This document shows positions 27,320-37,822 of a stretch of DNA of 64,000 nt, piece by piece. This DNA is from Listeria immobilis. Lineage in GTDB: Bacteria > Bacillota > Bacilli > Lactobacillales > Listeriaceae. The DNA lies in contig NZ_JAASTZ010000010.1 in assembly GCF_014322765.1 (NCBI RefSeq), positions 1 through 64,000 on the forward strand, written 5' to 3'. The stretch's first letter is position 1. The number at the start of each line of letters is the position of its first letter. A model generated the notes under the pieces. It ran no database searches, was not told the DNA's origin, and was given only the letters and a program-made list of their open reading frames with translations. The translations under genes were made by a program, and so were the position numbers.

Positions 27320-28519
27320 TTAAACACTTTTATTTTCGAGTTCAGAAACTTTGATTATTCCATTTCCAACTTTTGCTTGCAGAGTTGCCATGCTTATTTC
27401 TTCCGCATTTTGGGTGAATACAAAGGTTCTTTCAGCATCATCCCAAATTTTTGCATTTTTTAAATCGAAATAAATTTTTTCTTTTTTAGTGCCAAGTGTG
27501 CCATCGACATTCCAAGTTGGTGGAATTTGAATGCGAATATCTCCATTTAATGCCTCAAGATCTGCCGCTGAAGATGTTTCATTTTCTAGAATATATTCCA
27601 CATCACCTTGAGCAGCTTTGGCGATTGTCGTAAGGAAATTACCTTGGAGTGCAATATCTCCTTTAGCTGTTGACATATCAACGTTTTCAACAGTACTACG
27701 TTTAAAGAAAATTTCTCCGTCTGCTGATTCTGTACTAAGGAATTTACCGCTAGCTCCCGAAGAACGAATGTCTCCATGACGTGTTTTGATGATAGCATCT
27801 TCTGCCGCTGTATCATCATATTTTAAGTTCCCATTGAGTAGTTGAATCTTCACTTGTTCATATAAACGTTTTGGAATAGTAATAACTAAATCTGTTTTTA
27901 ATAATTCATTTTTAGACTCAAAGATGAAACTATCAGTGGAAATATCTAGCATTGTTTGGCTAAAGAAATAATCCCATAATTTTTCTTCACTTAATTGACG
28001 GATGGAGCGTGCTTTTTCATGTACGGCTAATACAGCACGAACTTTCATTTGATCTTTATCCCAAGAACGGATAATCACATCTCCTGTCGCTATTCTAATT
28101 GTAAAAGAACGGAATGTCACATTGTCAAAATTAAATTCACGCACTGGTCGTGGCCGCTCTTCTTTTCTTCTTGGGTGATTATGGGAATGGTTATTTTTAT
28201 GCATATGGTTGTGTCTTTCTCTCATTGCTTCTCGCACTTCCTGTCTTGCCTCATTACGTCCTGCATGGCGTCTTCTTTTCTCCTCCACGCGGCGACGGTG
28301 CCGTTCTATAACTTCTTCGTTACTTGTATCAGCAGAAGGAATCACAAACAAGGCAATGATATAAGCGATAATTGCAATACCAGTCTTCATCGTAATAATA
28401 GCAATTACAATATATATAAGTCGTAGTAGTGTGGCATCGATACCTAAAAACTCTGCCAAGCCACCTAAAACACCACCGACTTTCCGGTCTACCCTTGATC
28501 TTCTTAGTTTTTTATCCAT
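27320..28519 (-). CDS. PspC domain fused to DUF4097 beta-helix domain
   Basis: The protein has 399 residues. It begins with a PspC domain (DRKVGGVLGGLAEFLGIDATLLRLIY, residues 10-65), then a His/Arg-rich linker (about 75-125, HNHMHKNNHSHNHPRRKEERP) and a DUF4097 domain (130-390) whose repeats such as LNGNLKYDD and TAKGDIALQGN suggest a beta-helix. It resembles LiaF-like stress proteins; predicted role is at the membrane in the LiaFSR cell-envelope response. It is downstream of the second DUF4097 gene. Confidence 0.85.
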   Translation of the reverse strand: MDKKLRRSRVDRKVGGVLGGLAEFLGIDATLLRLIYIVIAIITMKTGIAIIAYIIALFVIPSADTSNEEVIERHRRRVEEKRRRHAGRNEARQEVREAMRERHNHMHKNNHSHNHPRRKEERPRPVREFNFDNVTFRSFTIRIATGDVIIRSWDKDQMKVRAVLAVHEKARSIRQLSEEKLWDYFFSQTMLDISTDSFIFESKNELLKTDLVITIPKRLYEQVKIQLLNGNLKYDDTAAEDAIIKTRHGDIRSSGASGKFLSTESADGEIFFKRSTVENVDMSTAKGDIALQGNFLTTIAKAAQGDVEYILENETSSAADLEALNGDIRIQIPPTWNVDGTLGTKKEKIYFDLKNAKIWDDAERTFVFTQNAEEISMATLQAKVGNGIIKVSELENKSV

Positions 28520-28547
28520 GCTAGTTCTTCCTTTCTAATTTCTATGT

Positions 28548-28580
28548 AAAATCTAGCGCGCTTTCCTTGCGCTAGATTTT
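28548..28580 (-). terminator. Hairpin/terminator between the two DUF4097 genes
   Basis: AAAATCTAGCGC pairs with GCGCTAGATTTT perfectly around a 9-base loop. The following minus-strand sequence (ACATAG) lacks a long T-run beyond the stem itself, so read-through into the PspC-DUF4097 gene is possible. Confidence 0.75.
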
Positions 28581-28583
28581 AAA

Positions 28584-29834
28584 TTATTTTGCTTCACGAA
28601 TTTTCACGGAACCAGTTGTTGCTTCTGCTTCGATTTTAAGGGAAGAATCAGCTGCATCTGGTAATTTAGTGAACACAATCGATTTACTTACAGATTCTGT
28701 TTTTGATTCAAGTATTTCTGCACCTTTTAAGTCTAAAAGTAATTTCCCTAGGTTAGTATGGAAACGACCATCTACACCAATTGTAGTAGGAACAAGTACT
28801 TCAATATTACCAGCACCAGTCTTCGCTTTTAAGAAGGTTGCTTCGTTACCAGTTAATTGATAGTTAACATTCCCATTCTTAGTTTGTAAATTAGTGGAGT
28901 AGTAATTACCTTTTACTGCTACATTACCATTAAAAGTTTTAAGTGCAACATCACGAATTTCACCATTTTGGATGCGAACATTGCCATTGATAGATTCAAT
29001 TTCGGCTAATGTTGCATTTAATGTTCCAATACTTATATTTCCATTTGTTGTTTTAACAAATAAGTCTCGTCCTGATAACTCATCCATATGGAAGTTCCCA
29101 TTTAGCATTTTAACAGAAACATAATCATATTCTCTACGTGGTAAATACACAGTTAAGTTTGTAACGATTTGTTTAGAGGTAGATTCGAAGCGTAATGTTT
29201 CTTCGTCTACGCGTAAAGTGGTTTTGTCAAAGAATATTTTAAGAGCTTCATCTTCAGGGTACTCTTTGAAAAGTTTAATCATCGCATGAACTTTAATATC
29301 ATCTGTATCTGAAGGTTTAAACTCTACATTCCCATTGGCAATTTCAAACTCTAGAATGGAAAGTGTTGTATCATGATAAACGAAATCTCGTTCGATTTTT
29401 GTAGATGTTAAGAACGGGAACGGCATATCTTTCACTTGTTTAAAAGCGCTATTTAAGAATGAACCGATTTTTTCACCTGCTTGGGATAGGTCGTTCACCA
29501 TATTGCGCATGGAATCATCTTGATTTTTCGAATTATTTTCATTTTGTTTTTCTTGTTGTTTATTATCTTCCCTTGGTTCCGGGCGTCTTTGGCGTCTTTT
29601 TGGAGCGGTATATGGATTACCTTGATTATTCCATCCTTTACTATAATCAAATGTTGGTTCTTCTTCTAGCTCTTCTTCCACTTCTTCTGCTGGTGCTGTG
29701 GAACGACGGATATTTTCTGTGGCAGCAGATTTACCTTCTTTTTTAGAAATGTTTTCAAGTAAAGTAAGTGCTTCTTCTGTCGAAATAATACCTTGTTTTA
29801 CTAATTCTAGAATACGTTTACGTTCGTTTTCCAT
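28584..29834 (-). CDS. DUF4097 protein with N-terminal SHOCT-like segment (YvlB-like)
   Basis: The protein has 416 residues from ATG 29834, which is eight bases after AGGAGG (an ATG at 29840 is too close). The N-terminal ERKRILELVKQGIISTEEALTLLENI is a short helical motif common to YvlB/DUF2089-like stress proteins. An acidic/Gln-rich linker (about 45-120) and a DUF4097 beta-helix with repeated GN motifs (LNGNFHM, TTNGNISIG, INGNVRIQ, FNGNVAVKGN, KNGNVNYQ) follow. Function is unknown; the family is linked to envelope stress. Confidence 0.87.
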   Translation of the reverse strand: MENERKRILELVKQGIISTEEALTLLENISKKEGKSAATENIRRSTAPAEEVEEELEEEPTFDYSKGWNNQGNPYTAPKRRQRRPEPREDNKQQEKQNENNSKNQDDSMRNMVNDLSQAGEKIGSFLNSAFKQVKDMPFPFLTSTKIERDFVYHDTTLSILEFEIANGNVEFKPSDTDDIKVHAMIKLFKEYPEDEALKIFFDKTTLRVDEETLRFESTSKQIVTNLTVYLPRREYDYVSVKMLNGNFHMDELSGRDLFVKTTNGNISIGTLNATLAEIESINGNVRIQNGEIRDVALKTFNGNVAVKGNYYSTNLQTKNGNVNYQLTGNEATFLKAKTGAGNIEVLVPTTIGVDGRFHTNLGKLLLDLKGAEILESKTESVSKSIVFTKLPDAADSSLKIEAEATTGSVKIREAK

Positions 29835-30024
29835 TTTCATTTCCTCCTATACTTTCGGATAAACTATTTTAGTCTTGCTTTTATTGGCAAGTGAGCTATC
29901 TGTTTTATCTATGTCTCTATTATGAAGGAAAAGATAATTTCTGTCATACAACCAGAGGATGATTATTTGTTTAGACTTTGGGTGGTTTGGTAATCATCTT
30001 TTTCTTACGGTTATTATACATAAA

Positions 30025-30054
30025 AATCCCGCTTATTAAATAATAAGCGAGATT
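30025..30054 (-). terminator. Terminator after uvrA
   Basis: AATCCCGCTTATTA and TAATAAGCGAGATT pair with one mismatch around a two-base loop; TTTTTATG follows on the minus strand. Confidence 0.8.
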
Positions 30055-30059
30055 CAATA

Positions 30060-32927
30060 TTATTTTTGAACAGAAGAAATTTTTGTTGCTGTTCTTTCTT
30101 TATCGCGTTCTAAAATGGGTTTTAAATATTTACCTGTATAGGACTTTTTCGAGCGAGCAATTTTTTCAGGAGTCCCCGTTGCAATAATTTGGCCTCCGCC
30201 GTCCCCGCCTTCTGGTCCTAAATCAATCAAGTAATCTGCTTGTTTAATAACATCGAGATTATGTTCGATAACGAGAACTGTATCGCCATTTTCTTCTACC
30301 AGTCTTTGAAGTACTTTTAGAAGTCGACCAATATCATCTGCATGCAAACCAGTTGTTGGTTCATCCAGAATATAGAATGATTTCCCATTGCTGCGTTTAT
30401 GCAGTTCAGAGGCAAGCTTAACGCGTTGTGCTTCTCCTCCTGATAGTGTGGTTGCCGGTTGCCCTAAACGAATATATCCAAGCCCCACATCAACTATCGT
30501 TTGTAACTTCCTTGCTATTCTTGGTTGGTTAGTAAAATATTCCAAGCCCTCTTCTACTGTCATTTCTAAAACTTCTGCAATGTTTTTTCCTTTATAACGA
30601 ATATCTAATGTTTCACCATTGTATCGTTTCCCATGACAGACTTCACAAGGAACATAGACATCAGGTAAAAAGTGCATTTCGATTTTTATGATGCCATCAC
30701 CTTTGCAAGCTTCACATCTTCCACCTTTTACGTTAAAACTGAATCGGCCTTTTTTGTAGCCACGAACTTTGGCTTCATTAGTACTAGCAAATAGGTCACG
30801 AATATCATCAAATGCCCCTGTATAAGTCGCAGGATTGGAACGTGGAGTTCTTCCAATAGGTGACTGATCAATATTAATGATTTTTTCCAAGTTTTCGATT
30901 CCTTTGATTTCTTTGTGTTCCCCAGGTTTTGCATGATTTCTATTTAGTTTTCTTGCTAATGCTTTTCTAAGTACTTCATTTACAAGAGAACTTTTACCTG
31001 AACCCGAAACCCCAGTTACACATGAAAAAGTTGCTAATGGAATTTTAGTGTTAACATTTTTTAAGTTGTTGGCTTTTGCACCAATTATTTCTAATTCAAG
31101 TCCGTTTCCTTTTCTACGTGTTGCTGGAACTGGGATGAATTTCTTGCCGGACAAATAGTCACCAGTAATGGAATTTTTATTATTGGAAACTTCTTCTGGC
31201 GTACCTGCTGCAACAATTCGTCCGCCATGCTCACCTGCACCCGGGCCAATATCAATAAGATAATCAGCTGCCATCATCGTGTCTTCATCATGTTCTACAA
31301 CAATAAGTGTATTACCAATATCACGCATACTTTGTAATGTGCTGATTAAACGGTCATTATCCCGTTGATGAAGCCCAATAGATGGTTCATCAAGAATATA
31401 AAGCACACCTGTTAACCTTGAACCAATTTGTGTTGCGAGACGAATCCGCTGTGCTTCTCCTCCAGATAAAGTACCCGCTGCACGACTCATCGTCAAATAT
31501 TCAAGCCCAACATTTTTTAAGAAACCTAATCGAGCACGAACTTCTTTAAAGATTGGTGCAGCAATTTGTGTTTCTTTTTCAGAAAGCGCTAGACTATCAA
31601 AAAATGCTAATGCTTCGTTAATGGAAAACTCGCTAATTTGACCAATATGATGATTATTTACTTTTACAGAAAGTGTTTCTTCTTTTAAGCGGTAGCCTTT
31701 ACAAGTTGGGCAAGGTAAATCTGTCATATATTGCGCCATTTGATCCCGGGTGAAGTCGGAGTTTGTTTCTCGGTAGCGTCGTTCAATATTCGGTAATATG
31801 CCTTCAAAAGGAATCCATGTTTCACGTGTCATTCCAAAATCATTTTTGTATTCAAAATAAAATTCTTTATCTTTAGAGCCATTCAAAATGATGTCCATGT
31901 CTTCTTTAGATAGTTGCTCAAATGGTTTATCCATATCAATACCAAATTCTTTACATGCTGAAGCTAGCATTTGTGGATAATATTGAGAACTGATTGGGCG
32001 CCAAGGAATAATTGCTCCTTCGTTAAGTGATAAGCTTCTATCAGGAATCACGGTATCCACATCTACTTCTAACTTTGTTCCTAACCCATCACAAGTCGGA
32101 CAAGCACCAAAAGGACTGTTAAAAGAGAACATCCTTGGCTCTAATTCACCTACTGAAAAACCACAATATGGGCAGGCATAATGCTCACTAAATAGTAGTT
32201 CATTTTCGCCCATAATATCTACAACCGCATAACCATCTGCTAAGCGAAGAGCCGCTTCAATGGAATCATATAAGCGAGTGTTAATTCCTTCTTTAATAAC
32301 AATTCGGTCAATAATAATTTCGATAGAATGCTTTTTATTTTTCTCTATTTCGATTTCATCATTGATATCGTATATTTCACCATCAACGCGAATTCTTACA
32401 TAGCCTTCTTTTTTTATTTCTTCTATTGTTTTTTTATGTGTTCCTTTTTTTCCGGAAACGATTGGGGCCATAATTTGAATGCGTGTTTTTTCAGGATATT
32501 CCAGCACACGATCCACCATTTGTTCAATTGTCTGCGATGTGATTTCAATACCATGGTTAGGACAAATTGGATGTCCCACGCGCGCAAATAATAGTCGTAA
32601 ATAGTCATGAATTTCTGTCACTGTCCCAACTGTAGAACGTGGATTACGACTTGTTGTTTTTTGATCAATAGAAATTGCCGGACTAAGACCTTCAATTAAA
32701 TCCACATCTGGTTTATCCATCTGCCCTAAAAATTGACGTGCATAAGCAGATAATGATTCCACATAACGTCTTTGTCCCTCCGCATAAATGGTATCAAAAG
32801 CTAGCGAAGATTTTCCTGATCCAGATAAGCCAGTCATAACAACTAACTTATCTCTTGGGATTTCTATATCAATGTTTTTTAAGTTGTGGGCTCTCGCACC
32901 CTGAATTACTATTTTATCTTTATTCAA
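30060..32927 (-). CDS. uvrA: Excinuclease ABC subunit A
   Basis: The protein has 955 residues, the usual UvrA length. Two ABC ATPase modules: Walker [10 protein letters not shown] (about 33) and GVSGSGKSS (about 640), each with an LSGGEAQR signature. Zinc-finger cysteines appear in [19 protein letters not shown] and CEACKGDG...CEVCHGKR. UvrA2 recognises bulky DNA lesions and loads UvrB. It follows uvrB by seven bases in one operon; SOS control is through the LexA-like box ahead of uvrB. Confidence 0.98.
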   Translation of the reverse strand: MNKDKIVIQGARAHNLKNIDIEIPRDKLVVMTGLSGSGKSSLAFDTIYAEGQRRYVESLSAYARQFLGQMDKPDVDLIEGLSPAISIDQKTTSRNPRSTVGTVTEIHDYLRLLFARVGHPICPNHGIEITSQTIEQMVDRVLEYPEKTRIQIMAPIVSGKKGTHKKTIEEIKKEGYVRIRVDGEIYDINDEIEIEKNKKHSIEIIIDRIVIKEGINTRLYDSIEAALRLADGYAVVDIMGENELLFSEHYACPYCGFSVGELEPRMFSFNSPFGACPTCDGLGTKLEVDVDTVIPDRSLSLNEGAIIPWRPISSQYYPQMLASACKEFGIDMDKPFEQLSKEDMDIILNGSKDKEFYFEYKNDFGMTRETWIPFEGILPNIERRYRETNSDFTRDQMAQYMTDLPCPTCKGYRLKEETLSVKVNNHHIGQISEFSINEALAFFDSLALSEKETQIAAPIFKEVRARLGFLKNVGLEYLTMSRAAGTLSGGEAQRIRLATQIGSRLTGVLYILDEPSIGLHQRDNDRLISTLQSMRDIGNTLIVVEHDEDTMMAADYLIDIGPGAGEHGGRIVAAGTPEEVSNNKNSITGDYLSGKKFIPVPATRRKGNGLELEIIGAKANNLKNVNTKIPLATFSCVTGVSGSGKSSLVNEVLRKALARKLNRNHAKPGEHKEIKGIENLEKIINIDQSPIGRTPRSNPATYTGAFDDIRDLFASTNEAKVRGYKKGRFSFNVKGGRCEACKGDGIIKIEMHFLPDVYVPCEVCHGKRYNGETLDIRYKGKNIAEVLEMTVEEGLEYFTNQPRIARKLQTIVDVGLGYIRLGQPATTLSGGEAQRVKLASELHKRSNGKSFYILDEPTTGLHADDIGRLLKVLQRLVEENGDTVLVIEHNLDVIKQADYLIDLGPEGGDGGGQIIATGTPEKIARSKKSYTGKYLKPILERDKERTATKISSVQK

Positions 32928-32934
32928 TTTTGCT

Positions 32935-34911
32935 TCATCCTTCCGCTTTTATTTCCAGTAAAGCATCACGCAATTCAGCAGCGCGTTCAAAATCAAGTGC
33001 TTTGGCTGCTTCTTTCATTTCATGTTCCATACCTTCAATGAAGACATCGCGTTCTTTCTTAGACATTTTACTTAAATCATGTTGTTTTATTGCTTCTCTT
33101 TCATCTGCGGCAGATGTTGCTGCTATAATACCACGGATTTCTTTTTTGATGGTCATTGGGGTAATACCATGTTTTTCATTATATTCTATTTGAATTCCAC
33201 GGCGTCGTTCTGTTTCGCTAATAGAATTTCGCATGGAATCTGTCATTTTGTCTGCATACATGATTACACGACCATTTTCGTTACGTGCAGCACGCCCCAT
33301 AGTTTGAATTAGTGAACGTTCTGAACGGAGAAAGCCTTCCTTGTCGGCATCTAAAATGGCAACCAGAGATACTTCTGGTAAATCAATTCCTTCACGAAGC
33401 AAATTAATTCCGACTATAACATCGTAAACACCTAGTCGTAAATCACGAATAATTTCAATTCGTTCTAATGTTTTTACTTCTGAATGAAGATATTGGACTT
33501 TTACTCCTGCTTCTTTTAGGTAGTTGGTTAAATCCTCGGACATTTTCTTTGTTAAAGTGGTAATCAACACGCGTTCATTTTTTTCTACTCGATCATTAAT
33601 TTCATCCAATAAATCATCAATTTGTCCTTGAATTGGACGAATTTCAACTATTGGGTCTAGCAATCCTGTTGGTCGAATGATTTGCTCAATAACATCTGGA
33701 TTTTTTTCTAGTTCGTATGGACCTGGTGTGGCAGAGATAAACATAATTTGATTAATATGCTTTTCAAATTCTTCCAATCGAAGCGGACGGTTATCTAGCG
33801 CACTCGGAAGTCTAAAACCGTGATCTACTAACATTTGTTTTCTCGCTTGGTCACCATTAAACATCCCGCGAATTTGTGGCATTGTTACATGCGATTCATC
33901 AATTACCATTTGGAAATCATCTGGGAAATAATCAAGTAACGTATATGGTGTAACTCCGGCAGGTCGAAGTGATAAATGGCGAGAATAATTTTCAATTCCT
34001 GAGCAATAGCCCATTTCTTCCATCATCTCTAAATCATAATTAGTGCGCTGTTCCAGTCGTTGGGCTTCAAGCAGTTTGTTGTCTGCTCGCAAAACTTTTA
34101 AGCGTTCTTCTAATTCTGCTTTTATATTTACAATAGCTTTTTTCATAATATCTGGTCGTGTAACAAAGTGAGACGCAGGGAAAATGGAAACATGTTCTCT
34201 TTCTCCAATAATTTCGCCTGTTAATGCATCTACTTCTCTAATGCGTTCAATTTCGTCGCCAAAAAATTCTACTCTCATACAATGTTCATCTCGTGATGCT
34301 GGGAAGATTTCCACCACATCCCCGCGCACACGGAAACGCCCGCGCTGAAAATCTATGTCATTTCGATCATACTGAATATCTACTAGTTTTCGAAGTAGTT
34401 GATCACGACTAATTTCCATGCCTACTCGCAGTGAAACAAGCATTTCTCCATACTCAATAGGTGAACCTAAACCATAAATACAAGATACACTGGCGATAAT
34501 AATAACATCTCGTCTTTCAAAAAGCGCAGCAGTTGCTGAGTGACGAAGCTTATCTATTTCGTCATTGATACTCGCATCTTTTTCGATATATGTGTCACTC
34601 TGTGGAACGTATGCTTCTGGTTGGTAATAATCATAATAACTAACAAAATATTCTACTGCATTATTTGGAAAAAACTCTTTAAATTCGCTGTATAATTGCC
34701 CTGCTAAAGTTTTATTGTGAGCCATAACAAGAGTTGGCTTATTTACTTCTTGAATCACATTTGATACAGTAAATGTTTTCCCTGTACCGGTAGCCCCAAG
34801 TAAAGTTTGATGTTTCAAGCCCTTTCTTAAGCCTGTTACTAATTGTTCGATTGCCCTAGGTTGATCTCCTTGTGGACTGTACTTAGAAACTAACTCAAAT
34901 TTATCCTTCAC
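32935..34911 (-). CDS. uvrB: Excinuclease ABC subunit B
   Basis: The protein has 658 residues from GTG 34911 (GGGGGAT upstream), which gives the family length; an in-frame ATG at 34965 would add 18 atypical residues. Walker [14 protein letters not shown]-like DESH, the beta-hairpin [12 protein letters not shown] and the C-terminal UVR domain ([19 protein letters not shown]) are present. It receives DNA from UvrA and recruits UvrC. It is the first gene of uvrBA. Confidence 0.97.
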   Translation of the reverse strand: MKDKFELVSKYSPQGDQPRAIEQLVTGLRKGLKHQTLLGATGTGKTFTVSNVIQEVNKPTLVMAHNKTLAGQLYSEFKEFFPNNAVEYFVSYYDYYQPEAYVPQSDTYIEKDASINDEIDKLRHSATAALFERRDVIIIASVSCIYGLGSPIEYGEMLVSLRVGMEISRDQLLRKLVDIQYDRNDIDFQRGRFRVRGDVVEIFPASRDEHCMRVEFFGDEIERIREVDALTGEIIGEREHVSIFPASHFVTRPDIMKKAIVNIKAELEERLKVLRADNKLLEAQRLEQRTNYDLEMMEEMGYCSGIENYSRHLSLRPAGVTPYTLLDYFPDDFQMVIDESHVTMPQIRGMFNGDQARKQMLVDHGFRLPSALDNRPLRLEEFEKHINQIMFISATPGPYELEKNPDVIEQIIRPTGLLDPIVEIRPIQGQIDDLLDEINDRVEKNERVLITTLTKKMSEDLTNYLKEAGVKVQYLHSEVKTLERIEIIRDLRLGVYDVIVGINLLREGIDLPEVSLVAILDADKEGFLRSERSLIQTMGRAARNENGRVIMYADKMTDSMRNSISETERRRGIQIEYNEKHGITPMTIKKEIRGIIAATSAADEREAIKQHDLSKMSKKERDVFIEGMEHEMKEAAKALDFERAAELRDALLEIKAEG

Positions 34912-35026
34912 TTCGGAATCCCCCCATCTTATATTGGTCCGATCTTGGCTTCTGAAAAACTGCATTTACGAAAAGTCCCGCAAAGCAAAAAGCGGATTTT
35001 TTCAGATCCGTTAATGTTTCTATTTT

Positions 35027-35072
35027 ATCATAAATATTTTAATAAGACTAGCAAAAACCGAACATATTTTCG
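35027..35072 (-). promoter_or_regulatory. uvrB promoter with LexA-like box
   Basis: CGAACATATTTTCG at 35059-35072 matches the Gram-positive SOS box CGAAC-N4-GTTCG at all but one base. On the minus strand it abuts a -35 TTGCTA (35049-35054); a 16-base spacer leads to a -10 TATGAT (35027-35032). LexA binding here would occlude the -35, fitting SOS control of uvrBA. A small hairpin between 34978 and 35010 lies in the leader. Confidence 0.72.
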
Positions 35073-35091
35073 TATTTTTTTAAAAAGAAAA

Positions 35092-35127
35092 AACGCAACC
35101 TGTTGATCACGCTTTTCTTTATTTTAT
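35092..35127 (-). terminator. Probable terminator after csbA
   Basis: Outer arms AAAGAAAA/TTTTCTTT enclose an inner CAAC/GTTG hairpin; T-rich sequence follows on the minus strand. It separates csbA from the uvrB promoter. Confidence 0.5.
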
Positions 35128-35161
35128 CATTTTTTTGCTTTTCTACCTATCTATTTGCTTT

Positions 35162-35401
35162 TTAAAAATCGCTGCCTCGCTTCTTTAAACGGTTTAGCAT
35201 ATAGGTAGCAAGTATAAAGCCAATTGTCATCGAGAAAGCATCAATCACAATTAACCAATAGGAACTCGTATAACCTAATTTTGCAGATGCAGCAATTAAA
35301 ATTATCATAAGCAATAGTGCTACATAGCGATTATAAGTAATTCTAGCAAAAAGAATAACGAGCAAACAAGGGAAAATAAGCGCAGATATAATTTGATCCA
35401 T
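35162..35401 (-). CDS. csbA: CsbA-like small membrane protein
   Basis: The protein has 79 residues and three hydrophobic segments (about 5-22, 26-42, 46-68), ending LNRLKKRGSDF. It is a homologue of B. subtilis CsbA, a sigma-B-controlled membrane protein of unknown function that also lies directly upstream of uvrBA. The gene name is by similarity and synteny. It is 23 bases downstream of the HD-domain gene. Confidence 0.8.
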   Translation of the reverse strand: MDQIISALIFPCLLVILFARITYNRYVALLLMIILIAASAKLGYTSSYWLIVIDAFSMTIGFILATYMLNRLKKRGSDF

Positions 35402-35424
35402 CTTAAATCCCCCTCTTTCTTATT

Positions 35425-36072
35425 TTATGCATCACGCAATGCTTTTGTTGTTATTTCAGTCGTTAACTGCGGTAATTCTGTTTTTTCAATTCCTTTTTCT
35501 GCAAGCATATCTGGTAAAATTTCTCGTAAAAAGTATTTAACGCTCTCCATTTCGCGATACTCATAAATGGTTGCTAATGCTTCACTATAAATTTCCACAA
35601 AAATATTTTCTGGATTTCCTTTTTGAATTTCGCCAAAAGATTCATATAATAAATCGACTTTATCAGAGATTGCTAAGATTTTCCCTTCTAACGTACTGTC
35701 TTTTCCTTCTTTTAATAAATGCCGATAAATTGGTTGAAAGGTTTCAGGAATTTCCCGCTCAATAAAGTTTTTTGTCATACTTTCTTCTACTTCTGAAAGC
35801 ATTTCACGTAATTCTGTTGTTGCATATTTTACTGGAGTTTTAATATCACCAATGAATAATTCGGAATAATCATGATTTAATGCTTTTTCGTATAATGCGC
35901 GCCAGTTCACTTCGTTACCAGCGCTCTCTTCCACTGCTCCAAAAAACTGGGCGATAGAAGTCACTTTATATGAATGTTCAGCAACTGAGTGTTCTTGGTA
36001 TTTAAATTTCCCCGGACAACGATAAATGTTTTCTAAATCAGATAAACTTTGGAAATATTGGTGAATTCCCAT
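35425..36072 (-). CDS. HD-domain hydrolase (YfbR-like)
   Basis: The protein has 215 residues. The metal-binding HD residues are visible as EHSVAEHSYKV (first His) and LNHDYSELFIGDIKTP (HD pair). The architecture resembles YfbR 5'-nucleotidases acting on deoxyribonucleoside monophosphates, but substrate cannot be fixed from sequence. It precedes csbA and follows a small membrane-protein gene by 21 bases. Confidence 0.85.
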   Translation of the reverse strand: MGIHQYFQSLSDLENIYRCPGKFKYQEHSVAEHSYKVTSIAQFFGAVEESAGNEVNWRALYEKALNHDYSELFIGDIKTPVKYATTELREMLSEVEESMTKNFIEREIPETFQPIYRHLLKEGKDSTLEGKILAISDKVDLLYESFGEIQKGNPENIFVEIYSEALATIYEYREMESVKYFLREILPDMLAEKGIEKTELPQLTTEITTKALRDA

Positions 36073-36093
36073 ATAATCCCTCCATTCTTCGTT

Positions 36094-36480
36094 CTATTCC
36101 TCCCGCTTTTGCTTTTTATTTGCAGGATTCGTATTTTCTATTTCACGCATCATAAGCGCTGCACAATAACCAATTAAAGCGATCATTGCTGCTGAATAGG
36201 TTCTAAAATTATCTGTAGCAAAAATAAAAATGATGGCTGAAAATAACAATGTTGTCAAAATCCCCCAACTAAAAAGTTTGGTTCCGCGTGCAGTTCCAAC
36301 TTTCATTTGTGCATAAATTCCTACGTAACAAACAAATTGAATAATAATAAATTGAACTACTGACAAAACAATAACAACAGTAAGATTACTATTCCAGACA
36401 ATTGCTAAAATGGAAATAATAATCATCACGATAATCCCTGAAATAACAATAAATTTTTGCATTGGTGTTAATTTCTTCAA
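36094..36480 (-). CDS. Conserved small membrane protein
   Basis: The protein has 128 residues with four hydrophobic segments (about 9-28, 33-53, 67-86, 93-110) and a charged tail EIENTNPANKKQKREE. I do not recognise a characterised family. It is followed by the HD-domain gene on the same strand. AGGAAATATT precedes its ATG. Confidence 0.7.
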   Translation of the reverse strand: MKKLTPMQKFIVISGIIVMIIISILAIVWNSNLTVVIVLSVVQFIIIQFVCYVGIYAQMKVGTARGTKLFSWGILTTLLFSAIIFIFATDNFRTYSAAMIALIGYCAALMMREIENTNPANKKQKREE

Positions 36481-36543
36481 AATATTTCCTCCATGTTCTT
36501 ATTTGTTACTTACTTTACCATAATTGCTCTTTATTTGGCATAA

Positions 36544-36572
36544 AAAACACCCATAACGCACCTGAGTGTTTT
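36544..36572 (-). terminator. Terminator after the ArsR-type gene
   Basis: AAAACACTCA and its complement (one mismatch) around a 9-base loop, with a T-run on the minus strand. Confidence 0.75.
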
Positions 36573-36575
36573 GCA

Positions 36576-36881
36576 TTAACGATGATGCACGTGATGAACT
36601 GCTTGAGTTAATAGCTCTAATACGTGATTATCATCTTGCATATAATAGATAGTTGTTCCAGCTCGTCTTGATTTCACTAGCCTTAAATTTTTCAAAAACC
36701 GAAGCTGATGTGAAACTGTTGTTTGATTAAATTCAAGTGTTCGAGCAATATCATTTACGGAGTACTCTCTATCTTGTAATAAATTTAAAATTTGGACACG
36801 AGTTGGATCGGAGAGCGCCTTAAAAATCTGTGTTACACTAAAAAGCGTTTCTTCATCTAATGATTGCTTTGCGTTTCTCAT
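36576..36881 (-). CDS. ArsR/SmtB-family repressor, CzrA-like zinc sensor
   Basis: The protein has 101 residues: winged helix-turn-helix with [29 protein letters not shown] as the recognition region. The C-terminal alpha-5 helix carries Asp84, His86, His97 and His100 (DDNH ... HHVHH), the spacing and even the numbering of the zinc site of S. aureus CzrA. The ELCVCD site of ArsR/CadC cadmium or arsenic sensors is absent. It should be a zinc- or cobalt-released repressor; no metal exporter gene is adjacent, so targets are elsewhere. The ATG follows GGAGTGATATTCA. Confidence 0.85.
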   Translation of the reverse strand: MRNAKQSLDEETLFSVTQIFKALSDPTRVQILNLLQDREYSVNDIARTLEFNQTTVSHQLRFLKNLRLVKSRRAGTTIYYMQDDNHVLELLTQAVHHVHHR

Positions 36882-37103
36882 TGAATATCACTCCATTTTC
36901 TCTATATGTTCATATACTCATATGATACTTAAATAGGAATGATTCCGCAAGTTTAATAACTACTTCCTTCGAAAAATGATTATATTTGAGCAAAAAAACA
37001 CTCTTTCTCCTTTCCATGCTACACTTATTTTATCAAAGAGAAAGGAGAGCTGGGAATAAAAAGGGTTAAATATTGAGAAGTTATTTAAACCGCCTAACAC
37101 ACA

Positions 37104-37149
37104 GAAAACAACCCGATTTACCTCTAATACAGGGAATCGGGTTGTTTTC
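37104..37149 (-). terminator. Terminator after phoU
   Basis: GAAAACAACCCGATT pairs with AATCGGGTTGTTTTC perfectly. The minus-strand transcript leaves the pst-phoU operon here. Confidence 0.9.
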
Positions 37150-37150
37150 T

Positions 37151-37810
37151 TCATCGATTTAAATCTTCAATTTCGCCACTTTTAAGGTAAACAATCCATT
37201 CGCATACATTCGTTACGTAGTCGCCAATTCGTTCAATGTACTGAGAAACTAGTAGCAATTGAGAAACATCTTCAATATGTTCCGGCTCTTCTTGCATAAA
37301 AGTAATGCATTTTTGGTAGACAATTTTGTGAAGCTTATCTACTTCATTATCGCGAATCGCAATTTCGCGTGCTGCAGCTTCGTCTTCTGAAAGATATGCT
37401 TTTAATACCTCTTGCAACATGGATTTTACAATTTCACCCATTTCCGGAATTTCTGGAATTGGCTTTAACACTTTACTTTCCCCAATTAAAATGGCTGTTT
37501 TGGCAATACTTACTGCGTGGTCGCCAATACGTTCTAAATCCGAGCTTGTTTTCAAAACAGTCACGATTTTCCGCAAATCCATCCCAACAGGTTGTTGTAA
37601 GGCAATCAATTCAAAAGAGCGTTGTTCTAATGATAACTCCATATTATTAATTGCCTTATCTTCTACTACTACTTGTTTTGCAAGTTCTGTATCACGGTGT
37701 ACAAGTGACTTTACTGCTTTAAAAATCGCTTCATTCGCAAGCATACCCATTTCCATTAAATGTTGATGCAAGTCATTAAGTTGTTCGGTAAAAATTTTTC
37801 TGACTACCAT
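37151..37810 (-). CDS. phoU: Phosphate signalling/transport accessory protein PhoU
   Basis: The protein has 219 residues and is all helical, with two PhoU repeats containing the metal-binding E/DxxxD-type motifs (DLERIGDHAVSIA near 90, IERIGDYVTNV near 195). It restrains Pst uptake and PhoR signalling when phosphate is plentiful. It is the last gene of pstS-C-A-B-B-phoU, 12 bases after pstB, with AAAGGAG upstream. Confidence 0.96.
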   Translation of the reverse strand: MVVRKIFTEQLNDLHQHLMEMGMLANEAIFKAVKSLVHRDTELAKQVVVEDKAINNMELSLEQRSFELIALQQPVGMDLRKIVTVLKTSSDLERIGDHAVSIAKTAILIGESKVLKPIPEIPEMGEIVKSMLQEVLKAYLSEDEAAAREIAIRDNEVDKLHKIVYQKCITFMQEEPEHIEDVSQLLLVSQYIERIGDYVTNVCEWIVYLKSGEIEDLNR

Positions 37811-37822
37811 AATAACACTCCT

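Noticed and set aside
37419-37766. 115-codon plus-strand frame opposite phoU
   Set aside because: Shadow of PhoU helices; no independent signal.
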